From assembly GCA_023213315.1 (NCBI GenBank), contig JAKCPI010005284.1, positions 1 to 64,000 of the forward strand: a stretch of 64,000 nt of DNA, read 5' to 3'. The stretch comes from Euborellia annulipes. Lineage: Eukaryota > Arthropoda > Insecta > Dermaptera > Anisolabididae. The translations under genes were made by a program, and so were the position numbers. Below are positions 45,400 to 57,222 of the stretch, piece after piece (positions within the stretch are counted from its first letter, which is position 1; the number at the start of each line of letters is the position of its first letter). The notes under the pieces were generated by a model, which was given only the letters and a program-made list of their open reading frames with translations, made no database searches and had not been told where the DNA came from.

Positions 45400-48030
45400 G
45401 CTACATTCCTGAGAGTGCATCTCAAAAATTACTCTTTCCTAGATGTGAAAGGTCATTTGAGGTCTGAACTTGGGAAATAAATATCTTTCTCCATTAGAAA
45501 CTTTTTTTTTAGAAATAATTCTACGAAATGATCTTGTTTTTTAAACGGTTTCCAGGCAAACTAGGCGAATGACAAAGGTCAGGTGTACAGTGCGTAATTT
45601 CTTTCAAAGTGCAAACATTTCTTTGATTTCATGTCCTTTTTCCGATTTTTGAAGAGGTATGGAACACGCGCTACCATACATCACTCACTTTTCGGTGAAC
45701 TTTCACGCATCATAAACGTTTGCCATAGGCTTAATATTTTCGGACCTATTTATGAATGGTTCATTTAAATAGACACCTAAAAAGTGAGATAACAAAATTT
45801 TATTTTCACCTTTCATATTACTTTTGAACCCGTTGAGGGACTGTAAATATCCAGGAATAAAAGAATGAATTTACTTCTTTTTCAAATAATTAGCCTTTAA
45901 CATCCAGATGTTATTTTTAAGACATGATAAATGAATTGAAAGAAGCAAATTTGTCAATTGATATTAGTATTTTAGAGGAAGTCCGCCAAAGGACTTGCTG
46001 ATTTTAAAATTAAATAATTCGATAATGAAACAAAAGGTATCTTAATACTAGTGGCTGTTGCAGAGTATTCAAACGAAAGGAACATCCAGCCAGGAAAAAT
46101 AAAATTCTTTAAATTTTCGCTTTATGCTCCTTTCCACGTTTTAAACAAAAGTTATGTTTATTTTGAAAGTAGAAGTTGTTCAACTCATGTACTCCATGAA
46201 ACAACATGTTCTAGTACAGGGGTGGTCAACATGAGGACCGCGACTATGTCAATGTTGGATATATCACCAAAAGAACAGGGAATATTTTTTATGAAATTTG
46301 GCCACCCCTCTTCTTGAACGCTATAATTTATTGCTATCAAATTTCACAACTTGCAAAATAAACATATCTTTTCTTTCATTTTTCTATCGATCTTTGTTTC
46401 CGAGTTTTTTAATATTTAAATTGAGTGAATTCTTTGCTGGTCACCCTGTACTTTTCATTTCATTTTAGTACATTCATTTAAAACCGAGGTTATTAACCCG
46501 CAGTATATTTTTTTTTTCAATTATGGAGCTCGCACTTGTTTGCTTTCTCGGGTTAAGAAACCCCGGTCTAACAAATGTACTTAAATGAAATACGTATTTA
46601 ATTACAAATTTAATTAGATGATAAGAAGTAGAAAAATGTTTTAGTTTTCCTTTCTTTCTTGGGAAAGATTCTTAGAACTGAAAGAAAAATTGTTTTTTGT
46701 TGCAATCACTTTTTTGCTTGTAAAATCGCCACATTGTTTTCCCCCATCAAGAGTCCCTCGCCCATCCATCGCTCGTTCTCTCTTGTCTCTTGTCGGATCC
46801 TTCAAACCGCACTTCATTCACTTTTAACTTAAAAAAATTGAATGCAACAAAAATATATTTTCATAAATGATAAAATTTTAATTTCTTGGAAAAACTTTCT
46901 TAAAAAAGCTCTTCTATCCTACTTTATCAATTTTTTTTTACTAAATTTTTTTTTTTTTTTTTTTAGTCAGTTTCCTTGGATATTCTATGAACATTTTTAA
47001 AAGTGATCCAGATTTTGAAAATTATATATTGGATATTTCTCAAGGGACGAGGAATTTGAGGAAACTTGCTGCCCCATTAATTACATGATTGTTAAAACGG
47101 AAGCTTAGATATATATATAGATATATGTAAAATTTGTTTCTAGCACTGATCGGACTCAATATCAGGTCAAATAAAATTGACCTCATGATGAGTCTGTTCA
47201 GCGCTCATAATAAATTATATCTTTATATATATCATATATACGGTACATATTTATCTAAGCTTCATTTTTTTAGTATTTATTCATTTTTATTTAATTAATA
47301 AATTCTCTTATAAACAATAAATTAATTACTAACAATTAAAAATGTTGATTCATTGTTATAAACATAAATTATACTTTTTTTAAAAATATTTATATTTTTT
47401 CTTTCTTCACTCTATTTTCTTTCTTAAATTGATAATATCATCTAAAATATTCATTATAATAAACTTTTTAGATAATATTTAAAGTGAAACTTTATTTTGA
47501 TCGACACAAATTTTTTCGTTTCTCTATCAGCATGTCGCGTTCCAAGCCGTGACGTCAAAGGCCGTGACGCTACAAGTTATGACGTCACAAGCCATGACGA
47601 CAAAAATAGGAAAGTTTTAATATATATGACGAATTATTATGAGATTTAATTTTTCAATTTTTAAATTGATAAAATATAATTTTTAAAATAATTTAAAATG
47701 ATTCAAATACTAAATAAATATTTTTCTCAGTTTTTAATTTAACATACGCCAATTGATTTCCCATTATCATTCCCATTTTTCAATTATTAAATTAAGATTA
47801 AAAACGCGATTTTAATACCCTTAATTGAATAATTTTCTGAAAATTTTCAGTTAAAAGCCTACGATCCGAAAAAAGTTTCACTTGCATCGTGGTTTCATAA
47901 AACCACACAATGTTTTTTTTTTTAATTTGCTTATATTAACCCCCAGGATCAATGATTATTTAGTTCAACTTCAACATCCAGTCGTGATTAGGTGAAGTGA
48001 AGTGCAATACCTGGTATATATTGTATATTC
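45400..48030. other. Intergenic ANAPC7-PEX12, part 1
   Basis: No gene recognised. Contains a diverged end of the mariner-like family near 45990-46050 (GGACTTGCTGATTTTA), an imperfect palindrome at 47101-47265 with GGTCAA/TTGACC at its centre, and a cluster of TGACGTCA-like sites at 47520-47600. Confidence 0.45.
47520..47605. repeat. Degenerate repeats of AAGCCGTGACGTCA
   Basis: Four imperfect direct repeats of about 18-20 bp contain GTGACGTCA, GTGACGCTA, ATGACGTCAC and ATGACGACA. The perfect TGACGTCA is the CREB/ATF site. It could be a short satellite or a regulatory cluster. Confidence 0.5.
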
Positions 48031-48340
48031 TAGGGTCCGACCGAAACAAGATTTTCAGGATCTTAGTTTCGGCTGAAATCGTAACCGAAATCGAAACTTA
48101 TATTTCTTAAACAAAATTCATATCATTTTACCTTTTTTTTGGGAAGGCAAAATTTTTTCCGCCTTGCGGAAATTTTTTTCTTCCTCACCTGGTCATTCGA
48201 CCTTTTTTTTTCGTGCGAGTCTCATCCCATCTTTTCATACTCAGGTTTCGGCTGGTTTTTGGCCGAAACCGAAACCCACGGCAGAAACCAGGTTTTTTGG
48301 CCGAAACCGTAACTGAAACTGAATGTTCGGTCGGTTTCTA
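48031..48340. mobile_element. hAT-like MITE with perfect 8-bp target duplication
   Basis: GTATATTC is repeated at 48023-48030 and 48341-48348. Ends TAGGGTCCGACCGAAAC and GTTCGGTCGGTTTCTA are inverted. Internal GGCCGAAACCG-type words recur. A fragment of the same family is at 59403-59475, and a diverged one at about 14590-14720. Confidence 0.85.
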
Positions 48341-49324
48341 GTATATTCATTGTGGTCCACAAAAAAATCTTTTCTTTTGTTTTTATTATGTTTTTTTGAC
48401 CAACTGCTTGTACAAATTATAATAAGACTAAGGCTCCAATCCCTGATGATGATAATATTTATACAAGCAATCGTCCAAAAAATGTTAATAAAATGTCTTA
48501 TCAACAAATATATTGAGGTGTGTGTGTGTGTGTCTATACATACATATCCTGGTACATATAATTATAAAAAATAAGTAATATTTATCAACTCTAATATCAG
48601 AAATACGAAGTGCAATTTAGATGGAATTGGTGAGAACACTGTATTGGAGTTAGTAAATATTAATTACTAATGTCTAATAAATCTTCAATGTATTATGTAC
48701 ATATTTAATTAGAAGAAAGGGGCGGGGGCCTTCCCGTGAAATATAAAGCTTTTTTTATTTCCGTCCCCTTCTAATTGAATATCCACAGCCATTCAACCCA
48801 AGAAATTGTATATATTTAGTCCTACTTACCTCCCCCTCATCACAACTAATTCATATGCAATATTTTGTTCAACTATAAAAATTAATTGATCCGAAAACCT
48901 ACAATTTTATGTTTTGTTTATTTATAAGGTGATTGTAAATATCTCATGCACGTCCTATCATTAAAGCTACATTATCAATATTCAAGTAATTGAAAATAAA
49001 AATTGTAAAGTTGACTCTATTTGCTTTTATTTTTGTTACGCGCCTCGTCTTAGTTCCTCATCAAACATCCTATTGCTCATATAATAGATTAGATTGCATC
49101 AAAGTAAAGTTATAAAATTGGCTTAGGAAAGGGCAGAGCTCGGGGAGTTCGAATTGCCTTCAAATGTTGAGTCATTGGATGGCAACATGGATAAATAAAA
49201 GGAATGCTGGTTTAAATAAATAAATGCACGGGTCTCTGGGCACCAAAGGAGTTTTTTTTTAACACATTTATAATAATTATTTATTTTTATTGCAATTAGA
49301 AAATAATCTATATATAAGCTTATA

Positions 49325-49420
49325 TATATATAGACCCAGCTCGGTCGGGTAGCTCGTGGTCGCCATCCAAGTATCCATCCACTAGATGTCGGCCCCTGAG
49401 TACGCAGCAAGTAGTTTTCG
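49325..49420 (-). repeat. Fragment of the GGGGCC...AAG repeat family
   Basis: Shares CAGCTCG, GTAGCTCGTGGTCGCCATCC and AGATGT.GGCCCCTGAG with 54520-54580. It lies about 190 bp upstream of the PEX12 start. Confidence 0.55.
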
Positions 49421-49607
49421 AAACTTTCTAATTGCCGCCAAATTCTCTTTTCTCTCAATAGATGTCTCTAGCATCTTCAAGCCTGTCAATTATAAATAAA
49501 AATGCAAAAGTGACAGTTCTTATCAAAGGTTAAAGTTTCCATTTTTTTTCTCCCCCTCTTTTTAATTTTTATATAATGATTAAAGATCGAAATTTATTAA
49601 GAGAGCT

Positions 49608-52600
49608 ATGGCCCAAAGAGGTGCACATTTGACGGCCAATGTTTCAACAAAGCCATCCATTTTTGAAATTGTTGCTCAAGATTCACTCAATTCGACATTT
49701 AAGCCAGCAATAAAACGTCTCATTCAGGTAAATTATCTATTTTTATTTAATAAAAATCCATTAATCAAATCAAGAAACTTGATTATTAAATAATAATGAG
49801 TAAATCTTTTCAACTGTTGTCATTTTTTAAAAAATAAGATTTAATAATTACTTTTTCAAACAGAAATTTAACAATATCTTATTGTTAAAAACTTTTGATT
49901 ATTAAATTTTTAGTTTCTCTACGTGAAAAACCCTGAAAGATATTCATGGCTTGAATTATATTTTGAAGAAATATATTTAGGATTTAATTGTATCTTACAA
50001 GGTTTGTTTGTTTTTTTTTTCAATTCTTAATCACTCTGACTGATATCTTAATAAAATTTTTTCAAATTTATACTAGGCTATAATCTACACTATAATAGTG
50101 CAAGTTATTCAGAAAACTTTTATGGTCTTATAAGATTGAATATCAATCGAAAATCCTTGAATACAAGTCTAACAAATAAACAAAAATTGATTTCACTCTT
50201 CACCCTCGTTTTTTTACCATATTTAAAATCGAAATGGGATCGAAAAATGGATCAAATGAAATTGGAAGAAATCGATGGGAAACGTTCAAATTCAATCAGT
50301 GATAGAACTCGACGAAAACTCATTCGATCACATCAGGTAAATATTTTTTTTATTTTACTATTAAAAAGACCCGAGATCATTAGACACTGACAAGGGGTCA
50401 AATAGAAGTTTGCCTGACCAAAAACGTGCCTCATTTAAATTAAAACTTAATCACGTCCAAAGAGGCACCTCGGCAAATTTCTCTCGAAAAGAGACTGAAA
50501 AAACTGAAGCTCGCCCCTCATGTGATTATTTCATTTTTATTTTAAACCTTAATGGAAACTTTGCTGATTCAAACCCAAACATTTTCAAATAATGATTTCG
50601 ATTTCGTTGAAATAATCACATTGGTTTGGGATTATCATATCCTTAGGAAAGCCTCAAGGCATTCTCGTCTCCTAATTTTGTTCAATTCCTTTTCTATATT
50701 TTCAGATAGTTCATTTTCTTCTCGAGTCCGCAGAGCTCATTCAATATTTACGTTACATGAGTGGTCAAACCGTTTATGCAAAGCCTTCTCTTTGGCTGGC
50801 TAACGTTAGCCTCAATTATGGCGAAACGAGAACTTTACAAGATCGAGCATGGCATTTATTAAAAACTTTTAGGTCTGTATTTCTAGTATTTATTTATTTT
50901 TCTTATATAAGTGTGATGACTAAAAAAAAATATACAGTATATATATGAATAATTCATTGTATGTAAATGTTGAGTACCTAGAAAATATTTCAAAGTTGTC
51001 TTGAAAAAAATAATTTAATTAACATATAAATTAATACTTTACTAATAGCATTTACCAGAGGCAAATCTTAAGATTTTTTTTCATTTAACCAAGAACAATG
51101 AGAAATGCATTTTATTTTAGATTTATTAATACTTTTTTGTTTTCGGTAATAAGCATGAGCAGGATGGCAGCCAAGAAACAAATTAGACAACAAATTTAAA
51201 GTTAATTTTCATCCAATGTTTTTATTTCAATTGCCGACGTTTCGGACGCAAATCGCGTACTTCCTCAGGACAGTTGCTAGTCAGTACTATACAGATGTAT
51301 CTATTTTTTTTAATAATATAAAATCACACTTTAAACATGTATAATGCATTATTTGAAACTGCATATATTTGATGGCACCTTTGACATTCAATCCAAGAGG
51401 CGTCGATGAGTGCCATTAAATATGTACAGTTTCAAATAATGTATTGCTCATATTTAAAGAGTGATTTTTTTATTATTAAAAAAAAATACATACATCTGTA
51501 TTCTACTGACTAGCAATTGTCCTGAGGAAGTACGCGATTTGCGTCCGAAACGTCGGCAATTGAAATAAAAACATTGGATGGAAATTAACTTTAAATTTTT
51601 TGTCTTATTTGTTTCCTGGCTGCCATCCTGCTCGTGCTTAGCTTATTTATATTTAATAAAGAGATAATACTGTATTTATAAACAAAATCGAGTGTAATTC
51701 ACCAATAACCAATATATTTTTTTTGTTTTAGTATGGGTAAACTATTATCATTAGCATTATCTGAATCTTTACAATTTGCTGCCTTCTTTTTTCACTTTCT
51801 TCATTGGTGGAACCAAGAGCCATCGAGGACAAATTTAACTGCTCTACCAATTCCAGATCCTCCATCTACTGTAAGTAAATTAATATAAGAACGTAGCCAA
51901 AAATTTATTATAAGAGTTCAGGATAATCTCGTTCCCCTTGATTAATTGAGATTATTTAATTTTATAGGAAATAGCTAACTTGATCTAAAGGAGCAGAGTT
52001 TTTTTTTTAATATTTTTATTAGATATTACGGTGGGAGGAACCATAAACAATATATAAAATAGCATCGTAGTATAAACCTAGGTGGCTTGAAACACGAGGG
52101 GTGGGGGAAGGGTGAACGTCCCCTTTTGGATACGCCTGTTTTAATAGGAAGTAATCCAAATCTAATTTTCCAAATTTTAAGAGTGATTTTCTAAAGAGAT
52201 GTTTCGGCTGCGACTGTAAGGGCATTGCTCATCTGTTGGTTTCTTTTTTTTTTTACTTTCTCTTACCTATGTATATATGTATTATATATATATAGAGAGA
52301 GAAAGTATTGGATTCATGTCAAAAATTGGATGTCGAGATTTTGATGGATCTTACACTTTTTGAAGTCCCCTGAAAATGCCAAAATTTTTTTATTAACGCC
52401 AAATTTATAAAATTGTAAAATAATCTTTCCCTTTCAGTTTTTCTCTGTCTATTTTATTGGAAATTCTTATAAAAACAAAATTTTTATTTAATATTCTATA
52501 AAACATGGAGTTTATGTTGATTTGACTCTCAAATTGAAAATCGACATATTTTTCTTTATTTAAATTGCATTAAATTAATTAAAATAATTTGTATTTGTGT

Positions 52601-53036
52601 TAAATTTACTTAGAAATCTAAAGAATATTTCATATTAAATGTTTCTTAAATTAGAACATCATTAAGGTAGATTTGAATAGGTCTTCTTAAAAAGACACAA
52701 GTTTTTTTTATGCGCAGTGTATATATAGGTCTATTAATATATATGTACATTTTCTTTTGTTTCAGCATGAAATAGATAAACGTTTTCTAAATATTTGTCC
52801 TATTTGTTATAAAAAGCGAAGAATTGACACTTGTCTTCCAGTCTCTGGGTGAGTGAATTATTTTCTTTTCTTTTATGAAATGTACATGGATAACTATAAT
52901 TCAAAAATGTTTATTTCTCAGGTATCTATTTTGTTTTGAATGTATCTCACAATATTTGGACCAAAATGGACATTGTCCTGTCACCAAGTATCCAGCGACC
53001 AGTCAAGATCTTATACGGATATATAAAAATGAATGA
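49608..53036 (+). CDS. PEX12: Peroxin-12, RING-type peroxisome assembly protein, 7 exons
   Basis: Part of the PEX2-PEX10-PEX12 ubiquitin ligase in the peroxisomal membrane that recycles the PEX5 import receptor (family knowledge). Exons: 49608-49727, 49914-50001, 50077-50336, 50706-50872, 51732-51870, 52766-52848, 52922-53036, giving 323 residues (human 359). The N-terminus MAQRGAHLTAN and PSIFEIVAQDSLNS is the PEX12 signature. Then follow YSENFYGL, the LFTLVFLPYLKSK membrane segment, a hydrophobic LQFAAFFFHFLHWW segment, and a C-terminal RING-like domain with CPIC, then FCFEC, then GHCPVTK (about 269-308). As in other PEX12 proteins, the RING has fewer zinc ligands than a canonical one. AATAAA at 53059-53064 follows the stop. 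Confidence 0.94.
51228..51276 (-). ncRNA. Hammerhead ribozyme-like motif, inverted partner (family 6)
   Basis: Minus strand CAACTGTC, CTGAGGA, stem II, GAAA, C, GTC, GGCAATTG; stem I has one further mismatch compared with the plus copy. Confidence 0.58.
51514..51562 (+). ncRNA. Hammerhead ribozyme-like motif (family 6)
   Basis: 8-bp stem I CAATTGTC (51514-51521) with GGCAATTG (51555-51562), one G-U pair. CTGAGGA 51522-51528, A, stem II GTACGC (51530-51535) with GCGTCC (51541-51546), one mismatch, loop GATTT. GAAA 51547-51550, C, GTC 51552-51554. Confidence 0.65.
52377..52723 (+). repeat. Half-copy of the GCGCAGTGTA mariner-like element
   Basis: Shares AAAATCGACATATTTTTCTTT, TTGTATTTGTGTTAAATTTA and TTTTATGCGCAGTGTATATA-type blocks with 43480-43875. 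It ends 43 bp before PEX12 exon 6. Confidence 0.7.
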
Positions 53037-54330
53037 TCATTTACTAAGTAAATAATTAAATAAACAATTTTTCTCATATTTTTACATTTCATTTTTTTTT
53101 TTTTTTCAAATGGATCAGAAATTTCTATTACCACTATGAGGCTAACTTAAGGGGGTTCAGGAGCGACGTCTAAACGTACTTAAAAAAAAAAACTAGACTA
53201 TTATAAGGAATTTTTCAATGTGTTTTTTTTTAAATGAATTAAATTCATAAGAGATTATTGGGACATCGAGCTATAATTTTTTTTTGCCTTATTAAAAAAT
53301 TATCGTAATTAATTTTTTTGTTATCAAGCAAATACAAAAAAACAATCTGTCCCAATAATCTTTAATTTTTTTTAAATTTAAAAATGAATTTACTGTTATT
53401 ATTAATCACATATTAATTAAGAAATTTTTAAAATAAGCTTAGATGATTTATTTAATAATCAAATGTCAAATGAGTTCAGCATTCTTGCAATAGATGGCAG
53501 GCTAGTCTAACAGCCGATCGCCTAATGGCTTATATCTGGCCTATATTTATATATTTTTATGCTTTTATAAAAAATACATAATATATAATAATATTTATAA
53601 AGTATTTATTCTTAAAAGATCAATGAAAATCAACCAAATGCATTAAATATTGTTAGCTACCATTCTGACATCTCTTGGCAATTTTTGAATTACTTGATTT
53701 TTTAGGCATACTTTAAATGACACACAACGCCATCTTAGCGGGAAAAACATGCGTAACACCTTCGCTCCTGTTCCGCCTTAAATATCGCCTGCTGAGAATG
53801 CTGAATGGTGAAAGTTCGAAATTGAACAATTCGAGAAAAGGCGTTTGAAAGTTTTATAAACATTTAAATAGCTGGTCAACAAATAAATACGCCAGAATCA
53901 ATAGCAAAGAATGGAAATATATTTCCGCCCCTTCGCCACCCAAAAGAGAAGACGTTTTAACGACGTTTGCTAGGCTTAACTCAAAAATTGAATTTTTGGA
54001 CCTTCGCCACTATCATTCTCAGCAGGAAAATAAAGATTGGATGAAAGCATATCAAGTAAACAAGATTACCAGCAGGCGATATCATCATTACAATTCATAA
54101 TTGAAGGTCTCTCTTAACTAATTAACTTAAGCAAGTAATTAATTTTGTTTTATTCTTTAAAAAGATAATTTTTACTCGGCTGACAAAAAGTTTGAGGCAG
54201 TTTTTAACGGGAAAAGTTTGCAACTTAGTGCTATTTTTCCTTGAAAATTTTCACTTGTCTAGAAAATTGAAGGATATTGTATTTGAATAAAACATAGTAA
54301 TATTGGGAACACAATTATATTGTAAGACGC
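53037..54330. other. Intergenic downstream of PEX12
   Basis: AT-rich. Holds repeated words TCGCCTGCTGAGAATGCTGA (53786) and TTCTCAGCAGG that also occur at 37424-37440 and 37630-37645 (ANAPC7 intron 3), so part is a dispersed repeat. No gene seen. Confidence 0.45.
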
Positions 54331-54580
54331 AATTCTTCTTCTTCTCTCCTCGCCTTGTCCCGCGATGCGGGGTCGGCGGACCTCACACTTTCCCTCCAAT
54401 CCTATCAAACGTTTCTACAGGAAGAAATGGGACAGAACGGCCCGTCGCACGTTCTGACTCCTGTTGAAAAGAGGAAAGAAGAGACAGACATTTAAAGAAC
54501 TGAAGAACTGCCTGCCCCAGCTCGGGCAGCTCGTGGTCGCCATCCACGTACCCACAAGATGTGGGCCCCTGAGCGAAAGA
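54330..54580 (-). repeat. Interspersed repeat with (AAG)n tail, inverted copy
   Basis: Reads CTTCTTCTTCT at left and ends with ACCCACAAGATGTGGGCCCC at right, the reverse complement of the 5160-5385 unit. The shared GTTGAAAA and ACAGACAT blocks confirm it. Confidence 0.65.
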
Positions 54581-55194
54581 GGTTAAAATATTAACATAAT
54601 AAATATAAACAATACTTTCTCTCTATATATTTCATATACAATGAATCTGCAGTTGCTTGTAATATATTATCTGAATAAAATATTACTATTTTTCTATATT
54701 TTTCAGGGAAAATTATTAATTTAATTTTGCTGGAATATCATTTTTTTTTTATATTTAAAAATGTAAATAATATATAGACTAAATATTAATAAAATAACAA
54801 AACAAAAAAAACTAAAAAATCATTTTTTCCCCAAAAACTGGTCTATAACTATATTGTAACCAAATTTTAGAGATAAAAGCGAATAAATTTACACAGTTAA
54901 TTTGACGAATAAACAAGATATCCATTTGACCGACTGCTTACAATTATTTTGCTTTTTATTAAATTGTATGTATATTTCAAAGAGCGCGCGTGGATTATGA
55001 AAAAATAGTATTTTTCTCTATAAATCAAAGAAATCCAAGCGAACAAGTAAGGATATGTTTTGCCAGGTATAATTAATATAATATTTATTGTTATTTTATT
55101 ACAATTATTTTTTGTAATGTAAATGGTATTTTAACAAGGTGCCTGTCATAGAGAGCAAAGATGAATATTTTTTTTTTTTTTTTTTTAAACATTA

Positions 55195-55590
55195 ACACTT
55201 TTTTCTCATTCACACTCACACTCATACACACATTCACACAGTATTCTCGGCAATTTAGGCCATATAAGACTTTTGACGATAACCGTTATAGCTAAATATT
55301 TTTCGAGATCTATTATTTGAATAAGATAATAGTATTCAAAATACCTCGATTCGGACTTTAACTGAGTCATAGATATATTTAACAAGACATGTGAGTGTTT
55401 TTTATTGATGAGGCCAAACATCCCATGGCCCCCGGGAATCGAACCCAGGAAGGCGGAGATCCTGGGGTTCGATTCCCGGGGGCCATGGGATGTTTGGCCT
55501 CATCAATAAAAAACACTCACATGTCTTGTTAAAGATAACCGTTATATTGAAAATATCTATTGGGGGCTCAGGCATTTCTATTTAAGCCAT
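55195..55590 (-). mobile_element. SINE-A copy interrupted by a foldback
   Basis: Minus-strand SINE-A: the 3' GGCCTAAATTGCCGAGAATA side is at 55195-55290, and the body (ATTTCTATTTAAGCCAT) resumes at 55547-55590. GATAACCGTTATA at 55278-55290 recurs at 55534-55546, marking a 13-bp target duplication for the inserted piece. Confidence 0.75.
55291..55533. mobile_element. Inverted-repeat insertion with tRNA-like B box
   Basis: Arms about 55383-55450 and 55459-55530 are near-perfect inverses that include GGTTCGATTCCCGGGGGCC, a perfect polymerase III B box, next to CATCAATAAAAAACACTCAC. Only about 8 bp separates the arms. Confidence 0.75.
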
Positions 55591-56935
55591 CAAGAAGATG
55601 TGAATTTCAAGAGTAACGTTTGCAACGCTCTCAAGCGGAGAAACCTTGAACTAGAATTTCTTCAAATAAGCTTTTTTAGTCTAATTTTATTCTAGACTTT
55701 CCAGCTAATTAATTAAAGGCAAAAAATTAATTATTCTTTAACACAATGATTACTAATTTAATTATCTACAACTTATAGAGCTCCTTTTTTTAAAATATCA
55801 TTTATTTAATGAGATATAAATCTAAAAAAAAACTTTTTTTTTTCGAAAATCAAAAAAAGGGCTTCTATAAGTTGTAGATATTTTAAATAGCTTTAATTAA
55901 AAAAAAGTTTAAGGTCGATAGCTTCAAAATTGTGGTCGCTGGAAACTCCCAAAATTAGCACCCCCGAGACGCGCACCTTAATATAAATCAAAGTTTATAT
56001 AAATAAAATATTAATTAAGTTTACTGTTTAAATAAAATATTTTTTTAGATAGATGTAGATAAATAACAATTTTATTTAACAAAATTTTGAACTAAGTTGG
56101 CGGGATTATTAAATAAAAAATTATTTCTGGCGTGAATTTAGAATAAGGTAAGTAAAATTTGATTGGGTAATTCCACACCAAGACAACATGGCACTACATG
56201 GGCCCATTTCAGATTCAAAAATGCCACCCAAATGCTGATTCCTCATGGCAAACTGATGATAAGTTGATAGAAAGAAAAAAATTTTTATGTACATAGTGGC
56301 CGTAAAACTCAAAATTAAAATTTCACTCATTTTCAACGTTCCAGAGTACAATTTTGGAAATTTGTTTACAGTTTGAATAGTTTAATGAAAAAAATTGGTT
56401 TCGAGCACTATTCCTAAGGGAAATTGACCGTAGAATCCAAAAATCACCGAAAAACCCGAAAATTTTCACCTCTAATAGGAGAAATATACGAATTTGTGAT
56501 TTTTAAGGTGTTTTTTTCATTAAATTATTCCCGAAAAACATATATTTTTAAAATTACTTTTCCGTGCTTAAGTTACTCTAAAACATGTGTACTTTGATGG
56601 GGTTTAAATATTTTTTTTGGGGAAAGCATGTTTAGTAGGTCAAAATTGAGAAAATTCAAAAAACATGTTTTTTTGTGATTTTGACTTCTGCATTCTTTAT
56701 TAATTTTTATATGTTGCCTATAAGTGTACGACTTTTTGAGTAATACTATTTTATTCTCCATTAAATTCTGTATAATTAAGAAAAAAAAACGTACCAATCC
56801 AATGATCTGGGACAATGTTACAACTCTTTAATAGTTCAAATTCACTTAAAGTCATCTCAAAATGTTTTAGTTTTTCATTTTCGTAAAAAGAAACAATTAT
56901 AGTTTTGGGAAATAGTTCAAACAAGTTTTAAAATG

Positions 56936-57215
56936 CCCCCGGGTGTGGCGTAGTAGGTAGCGTGCCTACCTCCTATACCAAACGTCGCGGGTTCGGACCC
57001 AGGCAGTCCGATGATTTTATTTAAGCCATTTGGATACCAGATGGCTTAAATAGAAATGCCTGAACCCACAATAGATTAATATATATTACAACGGTTATCG
57101 TCTAAAGTCTTAAATGGCCTAAGTTGCCGAAAAGACTGTGTGAATGTGTGTGTGAGTGTGAGTGTGAATGAGAAAAAAAAGTGTGAATGTTTAAAAAAAA
57201 AAAAAAAAAAAAAAA
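56936..57215 (+). mobile_element. SINE-A copy inside one arm of the large palindrome
   Basis: Head CCCCCGGGTGTGGCGTAGTAG, B-box region GTCGCGGGTTCGGACCC, GGCCTAAGTTGCCGAAAAG and a long A-tail. AAGTTTTAAAATG flanks it at 56923-56935 and 57216-57228; the other arm has this 13-mer once (57899-57911), which is the empty site. Confidence 0.9.
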
Positions 57216-57222
57216 AAGTTTT

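Larger units (their letters stand above)
51151..51640. mobile_element. Hammerhead-bearing foldback, family 6
   Basis: 490-bp palindrome in PEX12 intron 4 with outer ends AAGCATGAGCAGGATGGCAG and CTGCCATCCTGCTCGTGCTT. Both arms carry the motif next to CAATTG, and pairing continues into the centre. Confidence 0.85.

Noticed and set aside
46051..46317. 88-residue plus-strand open frame between ANAPC7 and PEX12
   Set aside because: No recognisable family, no splice partners, and it overlaps what looks like a decayed mariner-type end.
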